Assembly (NCBI GenBank): GCA_900752015.1
Contig: CAADTZ010000085.1
Coordinates: forward strand, 1-24,231
Direction of reading: 5' to 3'
DNA from: an uncultured Collinsella sp.
Lineage (GTDB): Bacteria > Actinomycetota > Coriobacteriia > Coriobacteriales > Coriobacteriaceae
Length of the DNA: 24,231 nt
The position numbers were made by a program, and so were the translations under genes. Each line of letters begins with the position of its first letter. Position 1 is the first letter of the stretch. The notes beneath the pieces are model-generated. The model worked only from the letters and a program-made list of their open reading frames with translations. It had not been told where the DNA came from and did no database searches. This document shows, in pieces, positions 8,305 to 16,674 of this stretch.

Positions 8305-9330
8305 CTAGCGCGCCGCGTACTCGAGCATGCGGTCGAGCGTGAGCTTGGCCTGGTCGGCGGCCTCGTCCGACACGCCGATCTTCACCTCGCCCTCGCCCGT
8401 CTCTAGGCAGCGTGCGAGCTTTTCGAGCGTGATGAGATCCATGTTGACGCAGGTGGGCTGCACCGCGGGGAAGTAGAACTTTTTACCGGTGCCCTGGCAG
8501 CGGCGCTCGAGCTCGTAGAGCACGCCGCGGACCGTCACGATGATGAACTCGCTGGCGTCCGACTCCTCGGCATACTTGATGATGCCGGCGGTGGAGCCGA
8601 TGTAGTCGGCCTCGGCCAGGACGTCGGCCTTGCACTCAGGATGCGCCAGCACGAGCGCGTCGGGATGGGCCTCCGCCGCGTCGACGATCTGCTCGACGGT
8701 GATGATGTGGTGGCGCGGGCAGTAGCCCTTGTTGAGAATGACGTGCTTTTGCGGCACCTGCTCGGCTACGAAGCGGCCCAGGTTTTGATCGGGGATGAAC
8801 AGGACATGCTGCTGCGGCAGCTCAGACACGATCTTGACGGCGTTGGAGCTGGTAACGCACACGTCACTCCAGCTCTTGATCTCGACCGTCGAGTTGACGT
8901 AGCACACCACGGCCAGGTCGTCGCCATACTCGGCGCGCGCCGCGTCGACCGTCTCGCGCTTGACCATATGGGCCATGGGGCAATCCGCGCCCGGCTCGGG
9001 CAGCAGCACGGTCTTGGTGGGGTTAAGCAGCTTGGCGCTCTCGCCCATAAACTCCACGCCGCACAGCACGATGGTCTGCTGCGGCAGGCTCTTAGCAAGC
9101 TTTGCCAGGTAGAAGCTGTCGCCGACGTAATCGGCCACAGCCTGGACCTCGGGTGCCACGTAATAGTGTGCCAGAATCACCGCGTCGCGTTGGGTTTTAA
9201 GTTGCTGAATGGCCTCGACGAGCTCTGCGGGCACCAATGCCGCGCGCTCCGTTGCCGTCGTTGCCGATGCCAGGCCGGCCGCAATGTCGCGTGCAAGCTC
9301 CGATGCATCCATGTTCGCGCTCTGTGCCAT
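8305..9330 (-). CDS. nadA: Quinolinate synthase NadA
   Basis: NadA is a [4Fe-4S] enzyme that makes quinolinate from iminoaspartate and dihydroxyacetone phosphate. The 341-residue sequence has AHYYVAPEVQAVADYVGDS, CGVEFMGESAKLLNP, CYVNSTVEIKSWSDVC, AHPECKADVL and QPTCVNMDLITLEKL. These contain the conserved cysteines and substrate-loop residues. The ATG at 9330 follows AGAGGGG at 5-nt spacing. It is the first gene of the nad operon, with its promoter embedded in a long inverted repeat. Confidence 0.96.
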   Translation of the reverse strand: MAQSANMDASELARDIAAGLASATTATERAALVPAELVEAIQQLKTQRDAVILAHYYVAPEVQAVADYVGDSFYLAKLAKSLPQQTIVLCGVEFMGESAKLLNPTKTVLLPEPGADCPMAHMVKRETVDAARAEYGDDLAVVCYVNSTVEIKSWSDVCVTSSNAVKIVSELPQQHVLFIPDQNLGRFVAEQVPQKHVILNKGYCPRHHIITVEQIVDAAEAHPDALVLAHPECKADVLAEADYIGSTAGIIKYAEESDASEFIIVTVRGVLYELERRCQGTGKKFYFPAVQPTCVNMDLITLEKLARCLETGEGEVKIGVSDEAADQAKLTLDRMLEYAAR

Positions 9331-9365
9331 CAAGGCCCCTCTCTTTTGGCGAATCTTGGGGCTTT

Positions 9366-9394
9366 AGTATGACACCTAGGTTTACAGCTGACAA
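9366..9394 (-). promoter_or_regulatory. Candidate nadA promoter
   Basis: On the minus strand TTGTCA (9389-9394, 5 of 6 consensus) and CATACT (9366-9371, 4 of 6) are 17 nt apart. This places the transcript start near 9359 and gives a leader of about 30 nt. The boxes are interleaved with the inverted repeat at 9372-9415, so a protein bound there would block RNA polymerase. Confidence 0.6.
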
Positions 9395-9415
9395 GACAGC
9401 TGTAAACCTAGGTGT
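9372..9415. promoter_or_regulatory. Perfect 19-bp inverted repeat, probable NiaR operator
   Basis: ACACCTAGGTTTACAGCTG (9372-9390) is repeated in perfect inverse at 9397-9415, with a 6-nt spacer ACAAGA. It covers the nadA -35 and spacer region. NiaR encoded by the last gene of the same operon is the natural ligand. The assignment is inference from position and symmetry. Confidence 0.65.
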
Positions 9416-9610
9416 AAAGTTGAAATAAAGATTCAATCTTGGGGCGGGCCTGACAAGTTAAGAACAGTCGAGCTCTCAGATAGCGCAGGAGGCATCTTTC
9501 GCCACCGCAATACCACTTGGCGCGAGTTGCACGCCGTGGGGCGCAACGGCGCGCACCCCCGCGGGCGGTACGCACCCAATGTGGCAAAATCGAACTACTA
9601 AGGGGGCCGA

Positions 9611-10333
9611 ATGCTCAAGATTATTGCCTGCGACGACGACGTCGCTTTTCTAGATAGACTGCACCGGATGATCGACCGTTGGTCGACCGAAACGGGCACG
9701 GCGGTCGATGTTGCGCTCGTCACGCGCGGCGAGGACCTGCTAGCCCGCCATGCCGCATCGCGCGCCGACATCATCCTGCTCGACATGATCATGCCGCTCG
9801 TCAACGGCATGGACACCGCGCGCGAATTGCGCCAGGCCGATACCGCCGTGCGCCTGGTGTTTCTCACCTCATCGCCCGAGTTTGCACTGGAGTCCTACGA
9901 GGTCCGCGCCTTCGACTATCTGCTCAAGCCCGTGACTTACGAACGCCTGGCGCAGCTACTCGACGAGCTTTCGAGCATGCGCCCGGCGGCAACCGACGAG
10001 CTCGTGATCAAAACGTCCTTTGGCTACCACGCCCTGCGCTTATCCGATATCGAATATGCCGAGGCGCGCAACAAGCACGTGGTCTTCCACCTGCGCGATG
10101 GCCGCGATATCGAGGCACTCGAGTCGTTCCGCAGCGTCGAGGACCGCTTGGAGCAAAACGCAGTCTTCTTTAAATGCCACCGCAGCTACCAGGTCAACCT
10201 GCGCAATATCGATCACTTTGACCGCACGGACATCGTCATGCGCTCGGGCGCGTGCATCCCGCTTTCGCGCAGTTGCAAGCAGGGATTCCAAGACGCCTAC
10301 TTTGCGGTGCGCTTTGAGGGTGGGAGACACTGA
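9611..10333 (+). CDS. LytTR-family response regulator
   Basis: This 240-residue AgrA/LytR-type regulator has a receiver domain (1-118) with acidic residues D8-D10, phospho-acceptor Asp58 in IILLDMIMP, Thr86 and Lys106 in DYLLKP. A LytTR DNA-binding domain (about 130-232) contains HFDRTDIVMRSG and IPLSRSCKQGF. It is followed by its kinase with a TGATG overlap, so the two are one translational unit. The ATG is preceded by AAGGGGG. No peptide precursor or AgrB-like gene is visible nearby, so the signal is unknown. It is divergent from the nad operon. Confidence 0.93.
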   Translation: MLKIIACDDDVAFLDRLHRMIDRWSTETGTAVDVALVTRGEDLLARHAASRADIILLDMIMPLVNGMDTARELRQADTAVRLVFLTSSPEFALESYEVRAFDYLLKPVTYERLAQLLDELSSMRPAATDELVIKTSFGYHALRLSDIEYAEARNKHVVFHLRDGRDIEALESFRSVEDRLEQNAVFFKCHRSYQVNLRNIDHFDRTDIVMRSGACIPLSRSCKQGFQDAYFAVRFEGGRH

Positions 10334-11610
10334 TGGTCTCCTCGGTCGAAATGGTCCTTTGGGCAATCCACCACGCCACGACGCTGCTCTTTGGCGTCTT
10401 TGCCTCGGCGGCGCTGTGCGGTGTCGAGATCAACCGGCGTCATGCGCTTGAACTGGTGTTGGTCGGCATCGTGACCGGCGCTGCCTTTTCGATCGCCAAT
10501 GTCGTTGGCGGCGAACTATTTGCCCGACAGGTTTATCCACTTGCCGTGCACCTGCCGCTTATCGTCTACCTGTGTGCGCGCTACCGCCTGAGCCCGCTGC
10601 TTGCCGCGCTCGGCATTACGAGTGCTTATCTGAGCTGCCAGTTCAGCAATTGGATGGGCATCGCCGCCTTTGCCGCAACCGATTCGCAGATCGCGTACTA
10701 TCTGGCGCGCATCGCGACCACACTCGCCGTCTTTGCCGTCCTGTTGCATTGGGCCGGCGACATCGGTCCACGCTTGGCGATTAAAAGCACCACCGAGCTG
10801 GGCATCCTTTTAATCCTGCCGCTCGTCTATTACGTCTTTGACTATGCCACCAACGTCTACACCACGCTGTTCCACTCGGGCTCGGTGGTAACGGTTGAGT
10901 TTTTGGCATTTGCGCTCTGTGCCTTCTATCTTATGTTTCTTGCCGTTTACCTGCGAGAATACGAAGAAAAGGAAACCGCCGAGCGAGAGCGCTGGATGCT
11001 CGAAACCCGCGATAGCGCCGCCATTAAAGAGCTCGAGGCCTGGCGTCAATCTGGGCGTGAGCTGTCGATTCTTCGCCACGACATGCGTCACTTCCTACGC
11101 GGCCTGGCCGCTTTAATTGAGGAGGGCCACACCGACGAGGCGCTCAAACGCATCGATGAACTCTGCGAAGCCGGCGATCGCACCGCCGTACGCCGCTTCT
11201 GCGCCAACGAGACCGTAAACATCGCGCTTTCGTCATTTAACTCGGAAATCAATAGAAACGGCATTACCGCCAACCTGCGCGCCGCCGTACCCGAAACCAT
11301 CCATGTAGGTGACGCCGACCTGTTTAGCGTGCTCTCAAATGCCTTGGAAAACGCTATCACCGCCGCAAGCGCCGCACCCCAAGGAAAGCGATTCGTCGAC
11401 TTTGACCTGCGATTAGAGGACAGCCAGCTGCTGCTGTTAGTTTCCAACACGTTTGACCGCGCGCCGCGCATGGTCGACGGCATGCCCGTAGCCGGGCACA
11501 CTGGACACGGCTTTGGAACCAAGAGCATTAAGCTTGCCGTGGAGCGCATGAACGGCAACTGTCAGTTCCGCATTAACGGCGATCGGTTTGAGCTGCGCGC
11601 TGTGATGTAG
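10333..11610 (+). CDS. Membrane sensor histidine kinase, GHKL type (AgrC-like)
   Basis: This 425-residue protein has roughly six to seven hydrophobic segments in residues 5-207 and a short charged linker (about 208-245). The cytoplasmic kinase region follows. The phospho-acceptor motif is LRHDMRH with His249, the N box is SNALENA (Asn336/Asn340), and the G box GHGFGTKSI is at 391-399. This is the architecture of peptide-sensing kinases that pair with LytTR regulators. The start overlaps the regulator's stop codon by one base. The ligand cannot be told from the sequence. Confidence 0.9.
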   Translation: MVSSVEMVLWAIHHATTLLFGVFASAALCGVEINRRHALELVLVGIVTGAAFSIANVVGGELFARQVYPLAVHLPLIVYLCARYRLSPLLAALGITSAYLSCQFSNWMGIAAFAATDSQIAYYLARIATTLAVFAVLLHWAGDIGPRLAIKSTTELGILLILPLVYYVFDYATNVYTTLFHSGSVVTVEFLAFALCAFYLMFLAVYLREYEEKETAERERWMLETRDSAAIKELEAWRQSGRELSILRHDMRHFLRGLAALIEEGHTDEALKRIDELCEAGDRTAVRRFCANETVNIALSSFNSEINRNGITANLRAAVPETIHVGDADLFSVLSNALENAITAASAAPQGKRFVDFDLRLEDSQLLLLVSNTFDRAPRMVDGMPVAGHTGHGFGTKSIKLAVERMNGNCQFRINGDRFELRAVM

Positions 11611-11674
11611 AAGTGCGGCGCCGATCTCGAGGCGCGCCTTGCCCGCCAGGCAATCGCTCGCCGGCGCCAATCCG

Positions 11675-12250
11675 CTACAGCGGCGCGGCTGCCGGGGTCA
11701 GCTGCTTGATGTATGCCCACATGCGCTGCTTGGCGGCTTTGTCAGTGAGCGCCGCCTCAAAACCGTCGAGCGCGAGCACGCGGCGACCCTGCACATGGGC
11801 GACCAAGCCGGGCTTGAGCATGGCGGTGTCGAAGTCATCGATCGCCACGAGCATATCGGCGTAGGTCTCGCGCATGGCGTCAGCCGCGTTGTTGTCGAGC
11901 AGTAGCACCGCCTCGGGGTCCAAAGCCTCAAGCGCCTCACGGAACAGCTCGCACGGCAGAGTCTCGCCCACCGCGACCGCTCCGTCACCCACGCCGGCGA
12001 CGCTTGCCAGCACGCAAAAATCCTCGGGCGCGTAGCCGATGGCCCCAAGCGCCTTGCGCAACGCCGCGCCATCCGGGCCGGCGGCAAGCTCGCCACCCGA
12101 ACGCTCGGCCTCGTCCAAATCGCCTTTGACCAGTACGATCGGCGAGCACGCGTTGCCCGCGATACGCACGCCGCGACCCGCGAGCGATGCGAGCTCCTGC
12201 TCGGCCGCCTGGGCGATGGCTTCTTTTTTCTGGCTTTGTGACGTGGGCAT
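11675..12250 (-). CDS. Uncharacterised protein, degenerate uracil-DNA-glycosylase-like fold
   Basis: This 191-residue protein has no firmly recognised family. By eye its order of segments follows family 4 uracil-DNA glycosylases. A strand IVLVKGDLDEAER takes the place of the GE(A/G)PGxxED motif, followed by GPDGAALRKALGAIGYAPEDF. ALEALDPEAVLLLDNNAADAM corresponds to the helix-strand before the GATA-like turn, and RRVLALDGFEAAL replaces the xxPTxHPSxL motif. The four iron-sulfur cysteines and catalytic residues are missing, so a binding or structural role is more likely than glycosylase activity. The ATG at 12250 was chosen for GGAG at 5-nt spacing. It is divergent from trxA and convergent with the kinase gene. 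Confidence 0.6.
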   Translation of the reverse strand: MPTSQSQKKEAIAQAAEQELASLAGRGVRIAGNACSPIVLVKGDLDEAERSGGELAAGPDGAALRKALGAIGYAPEDFCVLASVAGVGDGAVAVGETLPCELFREALEALDPEAVLLLDNNAADAMRETYADMLVAIDDFDTAMLKPGLVAHVQGRRVLALDGFEAALTDKAAKQRMWAYIKQLTPAAAPL

Positions 12251-12386
12251 GCGCTCTCCAATCGTTTGCGTGCCCACCATTATATAAAAGAGCCGGCCGC
12301 GAGTGGTTGCTTTGCGGGCGGCTGGGTATAAGCACGGTCGTACTGAGTTTTACGCGGCCAAGCCACGTCGCATTATGGAGGTCACC

Positions 12387-12707
12387 ATGGCTGACATTAA
12401 TCAGATTACCCCCGAGAACTTCGATTCCATCGTTAACGACAGCCTGCCCGTACTGGTCGATTTTTGGGCACCGTGGTGCGGGCCCTGTCGATCCCTCTCG
12501 CCCATCGTTGACGAGGTTGCCGATGAGCTGGCGGGCAAGCTTGCCGTTGCCAAATGCAACGTCGACGACAACCAGGACCTGGCCATGAAGTATGGCGTCA
12601 TGAGCATCCCCACGCTGGTTGTGTTTAAGAACGGCGAGGAGATTGACCGCTCGGTTGGCGCTCTGCCTAAGGCGAGGCTGCAGGCGCTGCTTGAGAAGCA
12701 TCTGTAA
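12387..12707 (+). CDS. trxA: Thioredoxin
   Basis: This 106-residue cytoplasmic disulfide reductant has the WCGPC active site in VDFWAPWCGPCRSLSPIV. The thioredoxin-fold cis-proline segment MSIPTLVVFKNGE and a C-terminal helix complete it. The ATG at 12387 follows GGAGG at 5-nt spacing; a longer upstream frame would add residues without a ribosome site. A possible -10 box TATAAG lies at 12327-12332, with only a poor -35. It appears monocistronic, with a terminator-like hairpin about 110 nt downstream. Confidence 0.96.
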   Translation: MADINQITPENFDSIVNDSLPVLVDFWAPWCGPCRSLSPIVDEVADELAGKLAVAKCNVDDNQDLAMKYGVMSIPTLVVFKNGEEIDRSVGALPKARLQALLEKHL

Positions 12708-12818
12708 TACGCTTGTTACTTACCCGCCGTCTATGAGCGCTTTTGCACCGCTCGCCGGACTTCTGGATGCACCGAGTGCAACCACGGATAGTATGGTAGT
12801 CACAAATAGCCCCCAGTG

Positions 12819-12856
12819 AACGGGTGCGGGTCGCACAGACTCGTACCCGTTTTCTT
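12819..12856 (+). terminator. Probable trxA terminator
   Basis: AACGGGTGCG (12819-12828) pairs with CGTACCCGTT (12842-12851) over 10 bp including one G-T wobble. The following bases are TTCTT. The distance from trxA leaves a roughly 110-nt untranslated tail in which I see no gene. Confidence 0.65.
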
Positions 12857-12927
12857 ATGCAGCTGCGCGCAGAGCGGGCGTAGTAAAATCTGAACCACTG
12901 ATTAGACCCGTACAAAGGAGACTTTCC

Positions 12928-13176
12928 ATGCATGATGTTGGAATGAACATGAGTCAGCTTGCCATGAGCGTCAAGCAGGTCGACGACACCATCGAGCTCG
13001 CTCACGAATGGAGCCATCAGTTGCTGCATGCGACCGAGAATTTTGACATGGAGCGCATCGGCGCCAAGCTCGAGGCCGCCATGGCCGCGCTGCACGAGGC
13101 GCATGACGCGCTCGAGGGCTACGAGGAAGCCATCGAGGCCGACCACAACTCCGTCGGCTCCGTGAAGCTGGTGTAA
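12928..13176 (+). CDS. Small His-rich helical protein upstream of nikR
   Basis: This 82-residue acidic protein is predicted to be almost all helix and is of no family I recognise. Seven histidines include the helix-spaced HEWSHQLLH at 26-34 and HEAH at 56-59, which could line one helical face and bind metal. The start has AAAGGAGA 6-7 nt upstream. It ends 1 nt before the GTG start of nikR, so the two are translationally coupled. A nickel-related role is suggested by this coupling and the histidines, but is only inferred. Confidence 0.8.
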   Translation: MHDVGMNMSQLAMSVKQVDDTIELAHEWSHQLLHATENFDMERIGAKLEAAMAALHEAHDALEGYEEAIEADHNSVGSVKLV

Positions 13177-13177
13177 G

Positions 13178-13690
13178 GTGGCCGAACACGAGCACGGCTG
13201 CGGGTACGAGCACGAGCATCCGCACGGGGCGGACGGTGACGCGGGCTGCCACTGTAGTGGTTCCGGCTCCGAGCTGGTCCGTTTTTCGGTTACCGCACCC
13301 GACGACCTGCTGCGCCGTTTTGACGAGCAGATCGCACGCCGCGGCGACGTGGCCAACCGATCCGAGGCCGTGCGCGACCTGATTCGCGCCTCGATCGCCA
13401 AGGAGCAGATGCGCACGCCCGATGAGCACGTTATCGGGTCGCTCACCATGATCTACGACCATCACACCGGCGATCTGACGCGCCGTCTGGACGAGGTGCA
13501 GCACGACTACACCGACGAGATCGTATCGACCATGCACGTGCATCTGGATCACCACAACTGCTTGGAGATTCTGGCGCTCAAGGGTCGCGGCGAGCGCGTC
13601 TACGAACTAGCCGACCGTCTGCTGGGCCTGTGCGGCGTTAAGCACGGCGAGCTCACGTGCGCCGCCACCAAGCAGAGCCTGGGGCTGTAG
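13178..13690 (+). CDS. nikR: NikR nickel-responsive regulator with His/Cys-rich N-terminal tail
   Basis: This 170-residue protein has a ribbon-helix-helix domain (about 32-78) and an ACT-like nickel domain (about 84-165). The high-affinity nickel ligands are all present: His109, His120, His122 and Cys128, with the same 11-13-19 spacing as E. coli NikR His76/His87/His89/Cys95. Unusually, residues 1-30 form an extra tail with seven His and three Cys (HEHGCGYEHEHPHG and CHC). NikR normally represses nickel uptake genes when nickel is plentiful. Here it precedes hydrogenase maturation genes. The start is GTG, coupled to the upstream gene. Confidence 0.93.
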   Translation: MAEHEHGCGYEHEHPHGADGDAGCHCSGSGSELVRFSVTAPDDLLRRFDEQIARRGDVANRSEAVRDLIRASIAKEQMRTPDEHVIGSLTMIYDHHTGDLTRRLDEVQHDYTDEIVSTMHVHLDHHNCLEILALKGRGERVYELADRLLGLCGVKHGELTCAATKQSLGL

Positions 13691-13708
13691 CGGGATTTCC
13701 CGCAGCGC

Positions 13709-13789
13709 ACCTGCCAAATAGGGACAAGTTTGTTTTGGCAGGTTTAGAAGTTTTACCTACCAAAATAAACCTGTCCCTTTTTGGTCGGT
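13709..13789. repeat. Two GTCCC-core palindromes in opposite orientation (units 4 and 5)
   Basis: Unit 4 has perfect 10-bp arms ACCTGCCAAA (13709-13718) and TTTGGCAGGT (13734-13743) around AGGGACAAGTTT. Unit 5 has arms ACCTACCAAAA (13755-13765) and TTTTGGTCGGT (13779-13789), one mismatch, around TAAACCTGTCCCT. The cores are near reverse complements, so the pair forms one larger inverted repeat, as in two-REP REPIN elements. It occupies the nikR-hypF gap. Confidence 0.75.
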
Positions 13790-13807
13790 TTTGATGAGGG
13801 GTGTCGC

Positions 13808-16279
13808 ATGCGGCATGTGCATATTCATGTGACGGGCATTGTGCAGGGCGTTGGCATGCGACCGTTTGTGTATCGCGAGGCCATGGCACATGGCATTTGT
13901 GGATGGGTGCTCAATGCAGGCGACGGCGTGCATATCGAGGCGCACGCTCCGGCCGATGCGCTCGATGCTTTTGTTGCCGCGCTTTCTGAGCATGCGCCTG
14001 CGGCAGCCCGCGTAGAGCATGTCGAGGTTGTGGGCTTGGCAGCCAACGGTTGGGATGCCGCCAACGAACAGGGCTTTCGCATCGTAGCATCGCAGGACCA
14101 GACCGCGCACACGACGCTCGTCTCGCCCGATATCGCCACCTGCAACGATTGCTTGCGCGAATTGTTCGATCCCGCCGACCGACGCTATCACTACCCCTTT
14201 ATCAACTGCACTAACTGCGGGCCACGCTTTACCATCATCCGATCGTTGCCTTATGACCGAGCGGCCACGTCGATGGATTGTTTTCCCATGTGTCCCAGGT
14301 GTGCCGCGGAGTATGCCGACCCACTCGACCGGCGTTTTCACGCGCAACCCGATGCCTGCTTTGATTGCGGGCCGCATATTACGTGGCGCGAGGCTGTAAA
14401 CGGCGATGCGTGCGGGAATTCGTCCGCGACACCGGCCGTCGGCACCACACGCGAGGCCAGCGACGCTATCATCGAGCGCTGCGTTGAGCTGCTGGCCAGC
14501 GGTGGCATCGTCGCCATCAAGGGCCTGGGCGGATTCCATCTATCCTGTGACGCTGCCAACGAGCAGGCGGTGGCCGAGCTGCGCCGTCGCAAGCGTCGCA
14601 GCAATAAGCCGCTTGCCGTCATGGTGCGCAGTCTTGCCGATGCCGGGCGCCTGTGTCATATCGACGATGCTGAACGCAATCTGCTCGCTGGCAGTATCCG
14701 CCCAATCGTGCTGCTGCGCCGGCGGGCTGTTTGCGGGAACGACGGCGATTCTTCCGACGCCCTCGTACTCGCACCGTCCGTCGCGCGCGACCTGCCCGAG
14801 CTTGGCGTTATGCTCCCCTACACCCCGCTTCAGCATCTTCTGCTTGCAGCTGCCGCGTCGCACGGTATGCACGCGCTCGTCATGACCAGCGGCAACCTGA
14901 GCGAAGAGCCCATCGAGACCGATGACGATCTTGCCTGGGAGCGCCTCGTTGCCGCCGGCATTGCCGACGCGCTGCTCGGCAACGATCGAGCGATTCTCTC
15001 GCGCTATGACGATTCCGTGGTGCGCGTGGTCAACGGCGCCGTTATGCCCGTTCGCCGCGCTCGCGGATATGCACCCCAGCCGCTGCCGTTGCCGGCGCTC
15101 GACCGCGCTCCGTCCTGCGTGCTCGCCTGCGGGCCACAACAAAAGGCCACGATTGCGCTCACGCGTGAAGGGACGAACGGCGAGGCGACCTGTTTTGTGT
15201 CGCAGCATATCGGCGATGTTGAAAACGGCGGGACCTTCGATGCTTGGAACGCTGCGCGCACGCGCTTGGAAGATCTCTTTGATTTGGCGCCCGCCGCCTT
15301 GGCTTGCGATGTACACCCCAGTTATCTATCGGGCCAGTGGGCGCGCGAGCAGGCGCGAAAATGCAATCTGCCGCTCGTCGAGGTGCAGCACCATCATGCG
15401 CATATCGCGAGCGTAATGGCTGAAGCCATCGCCGCGGGCCAGCTTACAACCGACGCGCGCGTCCTTGGCATCGCCTTTGACGGCACCGGCGCCGGCACCG
15501 ATGGGACCATTTGGGGCGGCGAGTTTCTTGTTGCCAGCCTTGGCGGCTTTGAGCGCGCCGCGCATTTGCGCACCTGGGCGCTCCCCGGTGGGGCGGCCTC
15601 CGTGCGCGACGCCCGCCGCAACGCCTTCGCCCTGCTCAGTGAGCTCGGCCTGCTCGAGCACCCAGGTGCCGCTCGGCTTTTGGACAGCCTCGACGAACAA
15701 ACGCGCAGCGTGACAGCCACCATGATCGAGCGCGGCATCAACAGCCCGCGTACCAGCAGCATGGGGCGTCTCTTTGATGCCGCGGCAGCGATTCTGGGCA
15801 TCTGCGACAAGGCAACCTACGAGGGCGAACCCGCCATAGAACTCGAAGCCGCCGCCTGGCGCGCGCTCGACAACGAAATCGCCCATTTTCCCGACGACAA
15901 CGCCGGCTATTTCGCATCTGGCCCATCGTGGCTGGACGGCCCCTATGTTCTGGACCAGAAAGCACTCTTTGAGGCACTTTTGGGAGGAATTGAAGCCGGA
16001 GCGCCCGCCGACAGGCTCGCACTCGACTTCCATGTCGCCGTCGCGCGCTCCTCGGCGCGTATCGCCAGCGATATCTGCGTGCACGAGGGCATCGACACCG
16101 TCGCGCTCTCGGGCGGCGTGTTCATGAACCGACTTCTGCTTCAGCTCCTCGCCCGCGAGCTCAAAAGCGCAGGCCTTACTGTCCTTGTCCCCCACACCGT
16201 ACCCGTCAATGACGGCTGCATCGCCTACGGTCAGGCGGCGGTCGCACGCACTCGTCTTGCGCAGATTGCATCACAGTAG
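13808..16279 (+). CDS. hypF: Carbamoyltransferase HypF
   Basis: HypF makes the thiocarboxamide on HypE from carbamoyl phosphate and ATP, the source of the cyanide ligands of NiFe hydrogenase. The 823-residue protein has an acylphosphatase domain (1-95; GIVQGVGMRPFVYREA). Two zinc fingers CxxC-x18-CxxC follow (C112/C115/C134/C137 and C162/C165/C184/C187). Then come a YrdC-like domain (about 215-400) and a Kae1-like domain with VQHHHAHIASVMAE, FDGTGAGTDGTIWGGEF and LSGGVFMNR. The ATG at 13808 follows GAGGGG. It leads hypF-hypC-hypD-hypE. Confidence 0.97.
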   Translation: MRHVHIHVTGIVQGVGMRPFVYREAMAHGICGWVLNAGDGVHIEAHAPADALDAFVAALSEHAPAAARVEHVEVVGLAANGWDAANEQGFRIVASQDQTAHTTLVSPDIATCNDCLRELFDPADRRYHYPFINCTNCGPRFTIIRSLPYDRAATSMDCFPMCPRCAAEYADPLDRRFHAQPDACFDCGPHITWREAVNGDACGNSSATPAVGTTREASDAIIERCVELLASGGIVAIKGLGGFHLSCDAANEQAVAELRRRKRRSNKPLAVMVRSLADAGRLCHIDDAERNLLAGSIRPIVLLRRRAVCGNDGDSSDALVLAPSVARDLPELGVMLPYTPLQHLLLAAAASHGMHALVMTSGNLSEEPIETDDDLAWERLVAAGIADALLGNDRAILSRYDDSVVRVVNGAVMPVRRARGYAPQPLPLPALDRAPSCVLACGPQQKATIALTREGTNGEATCFVSQHIGDVENGGTFDAWNAARTRLEDLFDLAPAALACDVHPSYLSGQWAREQARKCNLPLVEVQHHHAHIASVMAEAIAAGQLTTDARVLGIAFDGTGAGTDGTIWGGEFLVASLGGFERAAHLRTWALPGGAASVRDARRNAFALLSELGLLEHPGAARLLDSLDEQTRSVTATMIERGINSPRTSSMGRLFDAAAAILGICDKATYEGEPAIELEAAAWRALDNEIAHFPDDNAGYFASGPSWLDGPYVLDQKALFEALLGGIEAGAPADRLALDFHVAVARSSARIASDICVHEGIDTVALSGGVFMNRLLLQLLARELKSAGLTVLVPHTVPVNDGCIAYGQAAVARTRLAQIASQ

Positions 16280-16353
16280 CTCGCCCTCGCACGCCGCCGC
16301 GCCCAGCCGTCTCACAGGCGTAACGCGTTTGCCCGCGAACCCCGCGAGCGCTA

Positions 16354-16367
16354 CCATCAACTGATGG
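16354..16367. other. Small palindrome in the hypF-hypC spacer
   Basis: CCATCA-AC-TGATGG is a 6-2-6 palindrome about 47 nt before hypC. It could be an operator or a chance match. The rest of the 134-nt spacer shows no gene and no terminator. Confidence 0.25.
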
Positions 16368-16413
16368 ATTATTGAGCGCCCGTCCAGCGCAAAGCGTATA
16401 AAAGGGGAACAAT

Positions 16414-16674
16414 ATGTGCCTTGCCGTTCCCGGTAAAGTAGTCAAACGCGACGACGACCTCAAGGCCACCGTCGACATGATGGGCATCGAGCGCCCCGTG
16501 TCGCTGCGACTCGTGCCGACGGCGCAGGTTGGCGACTATATTCTCGTACACGCCGGCTTTGGCATCCAGATTGTCGACGAGCAGGAAGCACAGGAAACGC
16601 TCGAGCTTGTTAATGCCATGTCCGAGCTGGTCGAAGAAGACCAGCTGACCACCAACCCGGCGGAGGCTTACTAG
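16414..16674 (+). CDS. hypC: Hydrogenase maturation chaperone HypC
   Basis: This 86-residue HypC/HupF protein begins MCLAVPGKV, with the essential Cys2 that holds the iron fragment together with HypD. The beta-barrel stretch VGDYILVHAGFGIQIVDE is typical. AAAGGGG precedes the ATG. Its stop overlaps the hypD GTG start by one base (TAGTG), so HypC and HypD, which work as a complex, are translationally coupled. Confidence 0.96.
   Translation: MCLAVPGKVVKRDDDLKATVDMMGIERPVSLRLVPTAQVGDYILVHAGFGIQIVDEQEAQETLELVNAMSELVEEDQLTTNPAEAY

Noticed and set aside
11611..11674. GC-rich inverted segments between the kinase and the UDG-like gene as a terminator
   Set aside because: Arms GGCGCC and CGGCGCC can pair, but only over a long imperfect loop and without a T run on either strand.
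16391..16413. TATAAA just before hypC as a promoter -10 box
   Set aside because: It is too close to the start codon for the ribosome site to be transcribed, and the only possible -35 is 19 nt away.
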